From Phytopseudomonas straminea (GTDB lineage: Bacteria; Pseudomonadota; Gammaproteobacteria; Pseudomonadales; Pseudomonadaceae), in assembly GCF_900112645.1 (NCBI RefSeq), contig NZ_FOMO01000005.1, forward strand, positions 124,001 to 188,000: a stretch of DNA of 64,000 nucleotides, written 5' to 3'. Below are positions 9,799-18,020 of this stretch, piece after piece. Each line of letters starts with the position of its first letter. Position 1 is the stretch's first letter. Below the pieces are notes generated by a model. The model had not been told where the DNA came from. It was given only the letters and a program-made list of their open reading frames with translations, and did no database searches. Position numbers and translations under genes: made by a program.

Positions 9799-10048
9799 GG
9801 GTAGTGTCCTTACTTCAATTGCTTCCTGGCTGATGTCCATCTAGATGGACACCAGACTTTATAGCTACCTGCGCTGAAGTCCGCCAGTTGCAGGTGCCCA
9901 AAGTTGACGCCAATTTTCGGCCTAGGCGGATCGCCTGTGAAGCGCCGTTCGGCTGAAACCCGCAAAACTTTCCTGAATCCCCGTCACAGAGCCTCTGTCC
10001 CTACTTACAGACGCGGTATTTCCCACGCATGTCGACGAGGTGACAGTA

Positions 10049-10312
10049 GTGAGATGCTTTATCTGTGGTGACGACGCCTGGCTGATTTCCAAAACCGGTA
10101 CCTACGCGGCATGCGACTGCCGAACCTGTGGTCTGTATCGAGTCGAAGGCGCCTGGTTCCAGCGCAGCGCAGCGCCGATACCGACCGAGCAGTTTCGCGC
10201 CTTCCTGCAGCTGCAACGCGAGGAAAGCCCGGATGACACGCCGGTGATCAGTAGCGAGTCGGCCAGATCGCTGCTGACCTTGAACCAGCTCAATACCTCC
10301 CAGGCTACCTGA
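10049..10312 (+). CDS. Small zinc-ribbon protein, 87 aa
   Basis: Two CxxC pairs within the first 30 residues (CFIC and CRTC, the second preceded by another Cys) suggest a zinc ribbon. The rest is a short helical, acidic and Ser-rich tail. Two GTG starts are possible. I chose 10049 because GAGG (10037-10040) then has an 8-base spacing; the GTG at 10040 overlaps that GAGG. Function unknown; it could bind nucleic acid or protein. Confidence 0.6.
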   Translation: MRCFICGDDAWLISKTGTYAACDCRTCGLYRVEGAWFQRSAAPIPTEQFRAFLQLQREESPDDTPVISSESARSLLTLNQLNTSQAT

Positions 10313-10431
10313 TGCATCCGGCGTCCTTCAGGTGCCGGGGCGCCGGTTCGAGTAGATGTAGCGCTTCGTAACTTATGGCGCCCCGGGCGTCTACAGTGCT
10401 GGGATTCCCCGCTATTGAAAGGAACATCGAA

Positions 10432-10881
10432 ATGGCTAATTCACGTCTGCTTACCAGCACAGTGGTTTCGATTGCCATGGCCGCGGCGCCATGCCTTGCC
10501 TCGGCCGATCCGGGTAACGGCAAGGGGCACGGGCAGGGTAATGGCAAAGGCCAGCATCACCAGGGGCAGGGTAATCAGGGTAGTGGGCCGAAGGATGCCC
10601 GATACGGCGGCCCTTCGATCGATCGCGGCGGCATCCTCAGCATTGTGCAGGGCAATCGATCCTACTGGTCGCCTGGCCCCTCGCTGCCACCGGGCATTCA
10701 AAAGAACCTGGCGCGCGGCAAGCCGCTTCCGCCTGGTATCGCCAAGAAGCTCGACGGCCGGCTGCTCGGGCAACTGCCTCGCTATGACGGCTATGAATGG
10801 ATGCAGGCGGGCGTCGACCTGATCCTGGTTGCGGTGGCCACCGGCATCATCTACGAAGTCTTCAACGGCGCGCTGGACTGA
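10432..10881 (+). CDS. Exported Gly/Asn/His-rich protein, CigR/RcnB-like
   Basis: 149 aa, ATG preceded by AAAGGAAC. A Sec signal peptide (about residues 1-25, ending ALA-like at ASA) is followed by a low-complexity region rich in Gly, Asn, Gln, His and Lys (GNGKGHGQGNGKGQHHQGQG). Then come PPGIQKNLARGKPLPPGIAKKLDG and a C-terminal hydrophobic segment near residues 125-145. The PPGI(A/Q)KK repeat with a Gly/His-rich front resembles the CigR and RcnB families of periplasmic proteins. The role here is unknown. Confidence 0.65.
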   Translation: MANSRLLTSTVVSIAMAAAPCLASADPGNGKGHGQGNGKGQHHQGQGNQGSGPKDARYGGPSIDRGGILSIVQGNRSYWSPGPSLPPGIQKNLARGKPLPPGIAKKLDGRLLGQLPRYDGYEWMQAGVDLILVAVATGIIYEVFNGALD

Positions 10882-10903
10882 CAGCTAGCGACGTTTAGGC
10901 AAG

Positions 10904-10934
10904 CGGCTCAGCCTATTCGGGCTGGGCCGTTTTT
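10904..10934 (+). terminator. Intrinsic terminator after the CigR-like gene
   Basis: CGGCTCAGCC / GGCTGGGCCG stem (one G-T pair), 6-base loop, then a T-rich tract. Confidence 0.82.
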
Positions 10935-10963
10935 ATTTGGCTCGTTGCTGGGCGTAAAACTGC

Positions 10964-11197
10964 TCAGGCTTTTGAGCGCACGATCCGCCCGGCTTTGATC
11001 TCGCTGGCGTATTTGTTGAGGCGGTCCTCATCGTTGGTCAGCACGCCGACCATACGCAGAATGGCCCAGGCATCGGCCTCGTTTTCGGTGCCGCGCAGCT
11101 TCTCCGCCACCTTGAGCAGGTCGACGGATACCCATCGCAGGTCTTCGGCAACGGCTTTCAGGTCTTGCTTCAGTATCTGGGTTTGGCGCTGGCCCAT
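10964..11197 (-). CDS. Hypothetical helical protein, 77 aa
   Basis: ATG preceded by AGAGGAT. The product is predicted to be almost fully alpha-helical, rich in Leu, Lys, Glu and Ala, with no Cys, signal peptide or membrane segment. I do not recognise a family. It could be a small DNA- or protein-binding helical bundle. Convergent with the CigR-like gene. Confidence 0.55.
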   Translation of the reverse strand: MGQRQTQILKQDLKAVAEDLRWVSVDLLKVAEKLRGTENEADAWAILRMVGVLTNDEDRLNKYASEIKAGRIVRSKA

Positions 11198-11486
11198 AGA
11201 TCCTCTTCGTTTGGCTGGTTCGGAGTAGCGCCCGGTTTGCTGCTGCCACTTGCTGGCAGGCTGTGGGCGTAATGTATCGACCCATTATCCCGTTTTACGC
11301 TCCCCATCGGATCGACTTTCTCCCGTGTGCTGCCATAGGGACTGCATTTGCCTCAGTTCCTCACTACGGCCTGCAATATCAAATGGCTATACTAGCCAGG
11401 CTGCTAGCGCCTAGGGGCTCCAGGGATCGCGCTGTGCTGCCCGCCATATTCGGCTCCAATTGCACCCTTTTACCTGCGCGAAACCC

Positions 11487-12647
11487 ATGATTACCACCGT
11501 CATCCTCGGCATGCTCTGCGTGTATCTGTTGTGTTTCAGTGTGATGTTCCTGCTGATCAGCACCCGGCTCGCCGACAAGAAAATGGGCATGGACGTGTTT
11601 GCGCTCGGCAATCTGCTGCTGGGCCTTGCCTACATCATGCAGCTGGTCGACGGCCCGCCGGACTTTGGATTGATGAGTGTCGTCAATCACATCCTGACGC
11701 TGAGCGCCCCGGTTACCTATTTGCTGGGCGCACTGCGCTTTTTTGGTCGACCCACACCTATTGTGCGCTCGCTACTTACGCTGGCGGCTCTATACGCAGC
11801 CGTGCAACTGCTGGTGCAATGGCTCTTCGGAGATGAAGCGCGCCATGCGTTGCTGGCAGGCGCCTGCGTACTGCTTTTCCTAGGCATGATCATCGCGTTG
11901 CTGGTGGGCAGCCGAACTTTCGCCAAGGATCTGTGCGTCGAGATGCTCGTGTTCGCCGTATTGATCAGCGGCATCTGCGCGTTGAACGCCGCCAAGTTCG
12001 TGATGATCCTCAGCGGCGGCATGGCGGCGCTGGACATGAGCAGCGGCTTTCAGAGGATCTTCTACCTGTACATGTCGTTCCTGGCGACCGTGCTGCCGCC
12101 CTGCGCGGTGTGGCTGGTACTCCGTCGCCTGACCGATGAACTGCGCAGCCTGGCGGCCCATGACCCGCTTACCCAACTGCTGAACCGACGCGGGTTGATC
12201 GAGGCGCTGGAGGTTCATTTCAGCTCCCGCACCGCCGCGCCGGCCTATGTGTTGATCGTGGACATCGACCACTTCAAACGCATCAACGACACCCACGGCC
12301 ACAAAGTCGGCGACCTCGTGATCTGCCACGTTGCTGATGCCCTCAAAACCACCGCTCGCCAAGGCGACCTGATCTGCCGATTAGGCGGAGAAGAGTTCGT
12401 GGTGATCGCTCTGGACGCGGAGAAAACAGGCGTTCTGCAGCTGGCAGAACGCATGCGTAGGGCGATAGAGCGCATTGAAGTGCCAGGTAGCAACCAAACG
12501 ATCCGCTGCACTGGGACTATTGGAGTGTCTGCTCATTTCACCAGCGCGCAGGCATTCGATGACTTCCTGCAACAGGCGGATGCGGCGTTGTATCGGGGGA
12601 AAGAGGCGGGGCGTAATCGGGTCGAGTGGGTTCTGCGGGAGGTTTAG
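11487..12647 (+). CDS. Membrane-bound diguanylate cyclase (GGDEF domain)
   Basis: 386 aa. The N-terminal half (residues 1-205) has about seven membrane helices forming a MASE-like sensor. The C-terminal half is a GGDEF domain with DPLTQLLNRRGL, DIDHFKRINDTHGH and the active-site variant GGEEF at residues 300-304, so it should make cyclic di-GMP from GTP. There is no RxxD inhibitory site visible at the expected place before GGEEF (CRLGGEEF has only the R). I used the ATG at 11487; a TTG at 11460 is also in frame, and neither has a strong ribosome binding site. Confidence 0.88.
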   Translation: MITTVILGMLCVYLLCFSVMFLLISTRLADKKMGMDVFALGNLLLGLAYIMQLVDGPPDFGLMSVVNHILTLSAPVTYLLGALRFFGRPTPIVRSLLTLAALYAAVQLLVQWLFGDEARHALLAGACVLLFLGMIIALLVGSRTFAKDLCVEMLVFAVLISGICALNAAKFVMILSGGMAALDMSSGFQRIFYLYMSFLATVLPPCAVWLVLRRLTDELRSLAAHDPLTQLLNRRGLIEALEVHFSSRTAAPAYVLIVDIDHFKRINDTHGHKVGDLVICHVADALKTTARQGDLICRLGGEEFVVIALDAEKTGVLQLAERMRRAIERIEVPGSNQTIRCTGTIGVSAHFTSAQAFDDFLQQADAALYRGKEAGRNRVEWVLREV

Positions 12648-12677
12648 CCAGTCGACAGTATCAGTCGCATGCAAGCT

Positions 12678-12893
12678 TCATGGCTTACGTCCTAGAATTC
12701 TGACAGCAGACCTTCCTAATGCCGCACCTACGGCACCCGCTACGGCAGCAAAGAATACCTGAGTAAAGTCGATGCCTTCTGATGTAGGGCTGCGAAAAAT
12801 AGTAGGGGCGATAACTTGGAAAATTATAATCGCTACTGCAATTCCAATATAAGAGCCGATTTTTTCATTCTTCGGATTTATTCCCATTTGCAT
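12678..12893 (-). CDS. Small two-helix membrane protein, 71 aa (cassette-like gene)
   Basis: Two hydrophobic segments (about residues 14-30 and 44-62) joined by a polar loop, with a basic C-terminus (GRSAVRILGRKP). Translation could start at ATG 12893 or two codons later at 12887; GAGAA precedes the first. It begins 19 bases after the end of an attC-like site, the usual spacing in integron cassettes, and is AT-richer than its neighbours. No family recognised; small membrane proteins of this kind sometimes serve as immunity factors, but that is speculation. Confidence 0.5.
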   Translation of the reverse strand: MQMGINPKNEKIGSYIGIAVAIIIFQVIAPTIFRSPTSEGIDFTQVFFAAVAGAVGAALGRSAVRILGRKP

Positions 12894-12911
12894 TTCTCGT
12901 GTTTGCTAATG

Positions 12912-12969
12912 ATTCAACTAGATATCCGCGAGGTGCGGTCGCGGCTAACGGGTGAGCGCCTTGTTGGGC
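12912..12969 (-). repeat. attC-like site 1 (58 bp, weaker)
   Basis: Read on the minus strand, GCCCAAC at 12969-12963 matches the R'' consensus RYYYAAC, and GTTGAAT at 12918-12912 matches the R' consensus GTTRRRY. The 5' half (GCCCAACAAGGCGCTCACCC) looks like a typical attC left side. An inner stem CCGCGA/TCGCGG is present, but the L boxes do not pair well. It starts 26 bases after the stop at 12995 and ends 18 bases before the ATG at 12893, as a cassette junction should. Confidence 0.45.
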
Positions 12970-12994
12970 TGGTAAGCGAAGGCATGTTATTCGT

Positions 12995-13183
12995 TCATGG
13001 CTGGATAATTAGATCATCTGCATTGAATCGATGTGTTTCTCCATTGAAGTCAGCCTCCGCCCAGTACTGACGACTTTCAGTCTCGCAATCCTCCATGATT
13101 CGGTAGTCCGAACTGCCGTTTTCACATTTTTGCGAAGAAAGTTTTCGTACAATCGATTTCGCAAAGATACCCCCATTTCTCAC
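12995..13183 (-). CDS. Hypothetical reading frame, possibly the 3' part of a frameshifted gene
   Basis: 62 codons from a GTG at 13183 without a ribosome binding site; an internal ATG (MEDCETES) is an alternative start. The C-terminal part (YWAEADFNGETHRFNADDLI) looks like real folded protein. The frame overlaps the end of the 13122-13331 frame by 62 bases, and both sit in one cassette-sized interval between two attC-like sites. One gene broken by a frameshift, or two overlapping genes, would both explain this. No family recognised. Confidence 0.35.
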   Translation of the reverse strand: MRNGGIFAKSIVRKLSSQKCENGSSDYRIMEDCETESRQYWAEADFNGETHRFNADDLIIQP

Positions 13184-13331
13184 ATAGTTCTAGGCGCTTG
13201 CATGCAAGGTCAATTTCATTTATTGCTCCGATCAGGCGGGAGAAATTCTCGTGATCGGTATGAGGTACTCCAGCTAGTTCTAAAGATAGCTTCTTTTGGA
13301 GGATGCTAAGGTTTTCGAGAACAATTTTCAT
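13122..13331 (-). CDS. Hypothetical protein, 69 aa (cassette-like gene)
   Basis: Starts at an ATG 16 bases downstream of the 77-bp attC-like site, a normal cassette leader length. Mainly helical (MKIVLENLSILQKKLSLELAG, then FSRLIGAINEIDLACKRLELC), with three Cys clustered near the end. AT-rich relative to flanking genes. The end may be artificial: a shift of frame near 13150-13180 would extend it into the downstream frame to give about 112 residues. No family recognised. Confidence 0.42.
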   Translation of the reverse strand: MKIVLENLSILQKKLSLELAGVPHTDHENFSRLIGAINEIDLACKRLELCEKWGYLCEIDCTKTFFAKM

Positions 13332-13346
13332 AATAGATGTGTAAAA

Positions 13347-13423
13347 GCCTAACGTTTGGTTAAGGGGCCGGCTTTAGCCGGTCCCGAGTGAACGAAGCGA
13401 GCGACTTGAACCAGTAGTTAGAG
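13347..13423 (-). repeat. attC-like site 2 (77 bp, well formed)
   Basis: On the minus strand it opens CTCTAAC (R'', one mismatch to RYYYAAC), then L'' TGGTTCAAG, a central GC-rich imperfect hairpin, L' CTTAACCA, spacer, and R' GTTAGGC (perfect GTTRRRY). L'' and L' are complementary except for one extra C in L'', the position and kind of extrahelical base that integron integrases use. The stop codon of the Imm35-like gene lies inside R'', and the next gene starts 16 bases past R'. Confidence 0.7.
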
Positions 13424-13723
13424 GTTCCTCATCCGAGATATTTTCTGCTCTAGCTCTTGAATCTGTATTTCTGGAGATGGGTAGCTTCCAGCAGATAAAA
13501 TTTCTCCAGTGCTCCTGTTTATCAGTAGAGGGCCGTGACCGACTAATTGAGATGAAAATTCTTGAGTGAGGATGTATTCCTGGCTTTGATAGAAGAAAGC
13601 ACATACGAGAGGCCTAACAATTGTATGCTCTGGCATTATGTCAAGTTTGTCATTGCTTCCTTGGGTGATCCGTTCTAGCTCTGATCTGGCTAGCAACTCT
13701 GCCTGTTTTATGGATATGACCAT
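13418..13723 (-). CDS. Imm35/YrhB-like immunity protein
   Basis: 101 aa. The pattern FFYQSQEYI ... LVGHGPLLINRSTGEIL ... YPSPEIQIQELEQKI resembles the YrhB domain/Immunity protein 35 family, in which a central G-(N/H)-GPLLV(N/D)xxTGEI strand-turn is the hallmark. Members protect against cognate polymorphic toxins. No toxin gene is next to it, and its stop codon is embedded in an attC-like site, so it looks like an orphan immunity gene carried as a cassette. Assignment rests on motif resemblance only. Confidence 0.55.
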   Translation of the reverse strand: MVISIKQAELLARSELERITQGSNDKLDIMPEHTIVRPLVCAFFYQSQEYILTQEFSSQLVGHGPLLINRSTGEILSAGSYPSPEIQIQELEQKISRMRNL

Positions 13724-14001
13724 GGAAGCCTCTAATTATAAATAGACACCAAGTGGTGCATAACTTTCCGGACGGGCGTGGTGTATAACATTCCTTGTTC
13801 CTCTTGTTATTCCTGTCTAGGAGGGGCTTTCAGCGTATTGATCACCGTATAAGGGAGCTATCCACCTTGGATAGGCAGCCTCGATTGCTCGATCAAGTGC
13901 GAGAGCAGATTCGGCTGAGACGCTACTCGATTCGTACGACAGCTGTCTATTGCACGTGAACGAAGCATATTGCCTATGTCGCATTTCTGTGACATGGGCA
14001 C
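13724..14001. other. Upstream flank of the cassette islet with a 15-bp direct repeat
   Basis: No convincing gene. GGTGCATAACTTTCC at 13756-13770 and GGTGTATAACATTCC at 13781-13795 are 13/15 identical direct repeats 25 bp apart, upstream of the Imm35-like gene. A 55-codon minus-strand frame (13817-13984) is open but has no ribosome binding site and no recognisable sequence. Confidence 0.45.
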
Positions 14002-14029
14002 AAAAAGAAGCCCCGGAAGTCCGGGGCTT
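14002..14029 (-). terminator. Intrinsic terminator of the sulfur/metNI operon
   Basis: On the minus strand AAGCCCCGG / CCGGGGCTT closes a short loop and is followed by a T-run (with one C). It lies about 27 bases past the metI stop. Confidence 0.85.
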
Positions 14030-14055
14030 TGCATAGGCAGCGAAAACCTCTCGCT

Positions 14056-14706
14056 TCACCGCTTATTCAAACGCTGTGCCAGCCGGTCCCCACCAAACTG
14101 GATAAAGCTGACCATTACCACCAGCACGACGATCACCGTCAGCATCACCTGGGTATCGAAGCGCTGATAGCCGTAGCGGTAGGCCAGATCGCCCAGGCCG
14201 CCTGCACCGATGGCGCCGGCCATGGCGGAGGAGTTGATCATGGTGACCAGGGTGATGGTGAAGCCGCCGACGATGCCGGGCAGGGCTTCGGGCAGTAGCA
14301 CGTGCCAGACGATATGACGGCGGCGGCAGCCCATGGCCTGGGCGGCTTCGATCAGGCCATGGTCGACTTCACGCAGGCTGACTTCGGCGATACGGGCGAA
14401 GAACGGCGTGGCAGCGATGGTCAGCGGCACCACGGCGGCCCAGACGCCGTAGGTGGTACCGACCACCAGGCGGGTGAAGGGGATCAGCGCGACCATCAGA
14501 ATCAGAAAGGGGACGGAGCGAAACAGATTGACGATGGCGCCGAGCACGCGGTTCAGCCGCGGCGCCTCGAAGATGCCGCCCTTGCTGCTGGTGACCAGAA
14601 ATACCGCCAGCGGAATACCCGCCAGTAGAGCGAGCAGCGACGACACGCCGACCATCAGCAGGGTGTCGAGCAGGCCTTGCCAGAGGCGTTCAAACAGCAG
14701 CGACAT
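14056..14706 (-). CDS. metI: D-methionine-type ABC transporter permease
   Basis: 216 aa with five to six membrane helices and the EAA-type loop ([26 protein letters not shown], about residues 123-142) that contacts the ATPase. This is the MetI family for methionine and related sulfur amino acids. ATG at 14706 preceded by GGAGGT; it overlaps the end of metN by 17 bases. A frame open further upstream lies inside metN and is not used. Last gene of an eight-gene operon ending at the terminator at 14002-14029. Confidence 0.92.
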   Translation of the reverse strand: MSLLFERLWQGLLDTLLMVGVSSLLALLAGIPLAVFLVTSSKGGIFEAPRLNRVLGAIVNLFRSVPFLILMVALIPFTRLVVGTTYGVWAAVVPLTIAATPFFARIAEVSLREVDHGLIEAAQAMGCRRRHIVWHVLLPEALPGIVGGFTITLVTMINSSAMAGAIGAGGLGDLAYRYGYQRFDTQVMLTVIVVLVVMVSFIQFGGDRLAQRLNKR

Positions 14707-15787
14707 AACCCAGTACCTCCACGTGGTCGGCCAGCGAGCGGGCGTTTTCGATGAGTGCTTCGTGGGCGATACCCGATGGGCCGACTGACAGGAGCAAATG
14801 CCCCACGACGTGGCCCTGAATCTGCTCCAGGCTGGCGTCGAGCAAGGTGGCGCGACCGCCCAGTGCGACGCCAAGCGCTGGTAAATCCGGCTCCAGGCCG
14901 CTGCCGGAAAAGTGCAGGCGCAGCACCAGGTCATCCGAGTTGCTGCCGCGTTCTATTTGCAGGCGCTGCTGCAGGCTTGCCGGCAGGGCATGTTGCAGAG
15001 GCGCGAGCAGGGTGCGGGTGACGGCGTGGCGCGGCGAGCCGAATACCTGCCAGACCGGCCCTTGCTCGACCACTTCACCGCGCTCCAGCACCACCACGCG
15101 GTCGCAGATCTCGCGGATCACCGCCATCTCGTGGGTGATCAGCACCACGGTCAGGCCCAGGCGCCGGTTGATCTCGCGCAGCAGGCCGAGGATCGCCTGG
15201 GTGGTCTCCGGATCCAGAGCGCTGGTGGCTTCGTCGCAGAGCAGAATCTGCGGGTCGTGCACCAGGGCGCGGGCAATGCCCACCCGCTGTTTCTGGCCAC
15301 CCGAGAGCTGCGCTGGGTAGGCGCCGTGCTTGTCCTCGAGGCCGACCAGTTCGAGCAATTCGCGCACCTTGCCCTGGCGGGCTTCGCGCGGCACGCCAGC
15401 AACCTTGAGCGGCAGTTCGACGTTCTGCCACACGGTCTTGGCGGACATCAGGTTGAAGTGCTGGAAGATCATGCCGATGCGCCGGCGCAGCGCCACCAGG
15501 GCGTCATCGTCATAGCCGGCGATGTCGCTGCCGTCGATCAACACGCGGCCGCTGCTGGGCCGTTCCAGGCGATTGATGGTGCGCAGCAGCGAGGATTTGC
15601 CGGCGCCGCTGCGACCGATGATGCCGAACACTTCGCCGCGCTCGATCGACAGCTCGATATCGTGCAGCGCCGGTACCGGGCCCTGGGCGCCCTCATAGGT
15701 TTTGCCCAGGCGCTCGAAGCGCAGCTGCGCCTGGGCGCTGCGGCTGGCTGCGGCGGCCTGCTGCAGGTGGGGATCGAAGCCGCTCAT
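14690..15787 (-). CDS. metN: Methionine-type ABC transporter ATP-binding protein
   Basis: 365 aa. Walker [10 protein letters not shown] (about residues 58-66), signature [15 protein letters not shown], Walker [16 protein letters not shown] and the H-loop THEM identify an importer ATPase. The C-terminal 100 residues match the NIL/ACT-like domain that binds methionine and inhibits the transporter in MetN. The ATG at 15787 follows the metQ stop by one base. Context (sulfur oxygenase genes upstream) suggests the substrate may be a methionine derivative or other organosulfur compound rather than methionine alone. Confidence 0.93.
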   Translation of the reverse strand: MSGFDPHLQQAAAASRSAQAQLRFERLGKTYEGAQGPVPALHDIELSIERGEVFGIIGRSGAGKSSLLRTINRLERPSSGRVLIDGSDIAGYDDDALVALRRRIGMIFQHFNLMSAKTVWQNVELPLKVAGVPREARQGKVRELLELVGLEDKHGAYPAQLSGGQKQRVGIARALVHDPQILLCDEATSALDPETTQAILGLLREINRRLGLTVVLITHEMAVIREICDRVVVLERGEVVEQGPVWQVFGSPRHAVTRTLLAPLQHALPASLQQRLQIERGSNSDDLVLRLHFSGSGLEPDLPALGVALGGRATLLDASLEQIQGHVVGHLLLSVGPSGIAHEALIENARSLADHVEVLGYVAAV

Positions 15788-15788
15788 C

Positions 15789-16583
15789 TCAGCTCTCCCA
15801 GCCGGCCTGGTAGAGGTTGCCATGGGCCTTGTCGAGCGCGGCGCGCACCGCCGGAGAGTGTTGATAGATGTCGATGAACTTGAGCAGGCGCGCGTCCTTG
15901 GCCTTCGCCGGCTGGGTGACGAACTGGATGATGTACTCGGGATGGTCGACACCGTCGAACAGCAGGGCCGAGGCCGGATCGAACGTCTTGGCGAGGCGGA
16001 TATAGGCCGGGTAACCCTGCACCAGGTCGACTTCGTCATAGGCGCGCACCAACTGCACGGCTTCCAGTTCGATGATGCGGATGTTCTTCGGGTTGGCGGT
16101 GATGTCCTGCTGGGTGGCCTTGTAGCCGACACCGGGCTTGAGTTCTATCAGCCCGGCTTTTTGCAGCAGTTGCAGGCCGCGTCCGCCGTTGACCGGGTCG
16201 TTGGCGATGGCCACCTTGGCGCCGTCCGGCAGGCTGGCGAAATCCTTGTGCGTCTTGGAGTAGAGCCCGACGTTGTTGATCACCCCGCGCGCCACCGGCA
16301 CCAGGTCGTAGCCGCCCTCGGCCTTGGCGTTTTCGAGGAAGGGAATGTGCTGGAAGTAGTTCACGTCGATGTCGCCATTGGCGAGGCTGACGTTGGGGGC
16401 GATCCAGTCGGTGAACTCGATCAGCTCCACATCCAATCCTTGTTTCTTGGCTTCGGCCACGGCCACTTCCAGCGGCGGTGCGAAGGCGGCGGTGGTGCCG
16501 AGTTTGAGGGCGGGGGCGGCCTGGGCCAGGGTGCTGGCGCTGAACAGGGCGGCGAGGGTCAGGTTTTTCAGTGGTTTTAGCAT
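15789..16583 (-). CDS. metQ: MetQ/NlpA family substrate-binding protein
   Basis: 264 aa. Typical NlpA/MetQ fold signatures are [28 protein letters not shown] and the [12 protein letters not shown] segment. The signal peptide ends AQA-AP (about residue 22), with no lipobox Cys, so this MetQ should be a soluble periplasmic protein rather than a lipoprotein. It lies 18 bases after the monooxygenase gene and one base before metN, clearly co-transcribed. Confidence 0.92.
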   Translation of the reverse strand: MLKPLKNLTLAALFSASTLAQAAPALKLGTTAAFAPPLEVAVAEAKKQGLDVELIEFTDWIAPNVSLANGDIDVNYFQHIPFLENAKAEGGYDLVPVARGVINNVGLYSKTHKDFASLPDGAKVAIANDPVNGGRGLQLLQKAGLIELKPGVGYKATQQDITANPKNIRIIELEAVQLVRAYDEVDLVQGYPAYIRLAKTFDPASALLFDGVDHPEYIIQFVTQPAKAKDARLLKFIDIYQHSPAVRAALDKAHGNLYQAGWES

Positions 16584-16601
16584 GGTGGCGTCCTTGTTGG
16601 G

Positions 16602-18020
16602 TCAGAGCAGGTTCAGTGCATTGGCGCTGAGGTTTCGCAGTTCATGGGGGATGGTGTTGGCGTGTTGCAGGCGGGCAGGGTCGCGCCAGGCGGCGGCCGG
16701 GTGATCCGCCGGCAGCCTGGGGCCCTGGCCGAACAGCTTGTGGCGCAGGGCACCCCCTGCGTAGCCGGTCTTGTAGCGGCCGCGCTGTTGCAGCTCGGGA
16801 ATCACCAGGTCGATGAAGTCGGCGTAGCTTTGCGGAGTGACGATGCGCGTGAGGTTGAAGCCGTCCAGTCCGGTGGCGTCGATCCACTCGATCAGCTGCT
16901 CGGCCACCTGGCCTGGCGAGCCGATCAGCACCGGATAGCGACCGCCCAGGGCGTGCTGTTCGAGCAGGCGACGCTTGGTCCAGCCGGTGAAGGTCTTGAC
17001 CACCGATTCGATGGCGTTGGTCTTGCGCGCCAGGATCGGTTCGTCGAGGCCAAAGGCCGCCAGGTCGATACCGGTGGAGCTGGAAAAGTGGGCGATGCCG
17101 GCTTCCGGGCTGGCGTAGCGCAGGTACTCGGCGTGCTTGTCACAGGCCTCGGCTTCGGTGGGCGCGACGATCACGGCGATGCCCATGAACACCTTGATCG
17201 CATCGCCCGTGCGCCCAGCCGCCACGGCGCTGGCGCGCACCTGCTCGACCTGGGTACGTACCGCCTCGACGCCATTGCCGCCAATGAATACGCATTCGGC
17301 GTGCTGGCCGGCGAAGCGCGAGCCACGCGCCGACGAGCCGGCCTGGAACAGCAGCGGTGTGCGCTGCGGCGACGGCTGGCTGAGGTGGTAACCCTCGACC
17401 TGATAGAACTCGCCGTGGTGGCGCACCTTGTGCACCTTGCCGGGCTGGGCGTAGATGCGCTGCTGGCGGTCGGCGAGCACCGCATCGTCCTGCCAGCTGC
17501 CTTCGAGCAGCTTGTAGAGCACTTCCAGATATTCGTCGGCCTGGTCGTAGCGGCGGTCGTGCTCGACCTGCTGGCTCAGGCCCATGGCCTTGGCCGCGCT
17601 TTCCAGGTAACCGGTGACGATGTTCCAGCCGATGCGGCCATTGCTCAGGTGGTCGAGGGTGGAGAGCCGGCGGGCGAAGGTGTACGGCGCCTCGTAGCTG
17701 AGGTTGGCGGTAACCCCGAAGCCGAGGTGCTGTGTGACGCCGGCCATGGCGGAGACCAGCAGCAGCGGGTCGTTGACCGGCAGCTGAATTGCTTCCTGCA
17801 GCGGCAGGTCGATACTGTTCTGGTACACGTCGTAAACGCCGAGGATGTCGGCGATGAACAGCCCGTCGAACAGCCCGCGCTCGAGCAATTGGGCCAGGTC
17901 GGTCCAGTAGCTCAGCTGGTTGAAGTTCACCGACTGATCGTCGGGGTGCGTCCACAGGCCGTGATGGATGTGCCCGACGCAGTTCATGTTGAAGGCGTTG
18001 AGAAGAATCTGCTTGCTCAT
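16602..18020 (-). CDS. FMNH2-dependent monooxygenase, NtaA/SnaA/DszA family
   Basis: 472 aa luciferase-like (LLM class) flavin monooxygenase. The start MSKQILLNAFNMNCVGHIHHGLW and the segments SYEAPYTFARRLSTLDHLSNGRIGWNIVT-like and FQAGSSARGSRFA are typical of the NtaA/SnaA/DszA/DmoA group, which cleave C-S or C-N bonds with FMNH2 and O2. A separate NAD(P)H:FMN reductase is needed and none is seen nearby. The start overlaps the stop of the preceding gene by one base. Likely role: oxidative release of sulfur from an organosulfur compound under sulfate limitation. Confidence 0.88.
   Translation of the reverse strand: MSKQILLNAFNMNCVGHIHHGLWTHPDDQSVNFNQLSYWTDLAQLLERGLFDGLFIADILGVYDVYQNSIDLPLQEAIQLPVNDPLLLVSAMAGVTQHLGFGVTANLSYEAPYTFARRLSTLDHLSNGRIGWNIVTGYLESAAKAMGLSQQVEHDRRYDQADEYLEVLYKLLEGSWQDDAVLADRQQRIYAQPGKVHKVRHHGEFYQVEGYHLSQPSPQRTPLLFQAGSSARGSRFAGQHAECVFIGGNGVEAVRTQVEQVRASAVAAGRTGDAIKVFMGIAVIVAPTEAEACDKHAEYLRYASPEAGIAHFSSSTGIDLAAFGLDEPILARKTNAIESVVKTFTGWTKRRLLEQHALGGRYPVLIGSPGQVAEQLIEWIDATGLDGFNLTRIVTPQSYADFIDLVIPELQQRGRYKTGYAGGALRHKLFGQGPRLPADHPAAAWRDPARLQHANTIPHELRNLSANALNLL

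Noticed and set aside
12381..12395. Product inhibition site in the diguanylate cyclase.
   Set aside because: No RxxD motif five residues before GGEEF can be seen, so feedback inhibition is not claimed.
13759..13812. A possible third attC-like site (GAATAAC ... GTTATGC).
   Set aside because: The outer boxes pair, but neither fits the consensus well and there is no inner stem; kept only as a remark on the direct repeat.
13817..14059. An 80-codon minus-strand frame near the cassette islet.
   Set aside because: Its 5' part runs through the operon terminator at 14002-14029, and the remaining 55 codons lack a ribosome binding site and any recognisable sequence.
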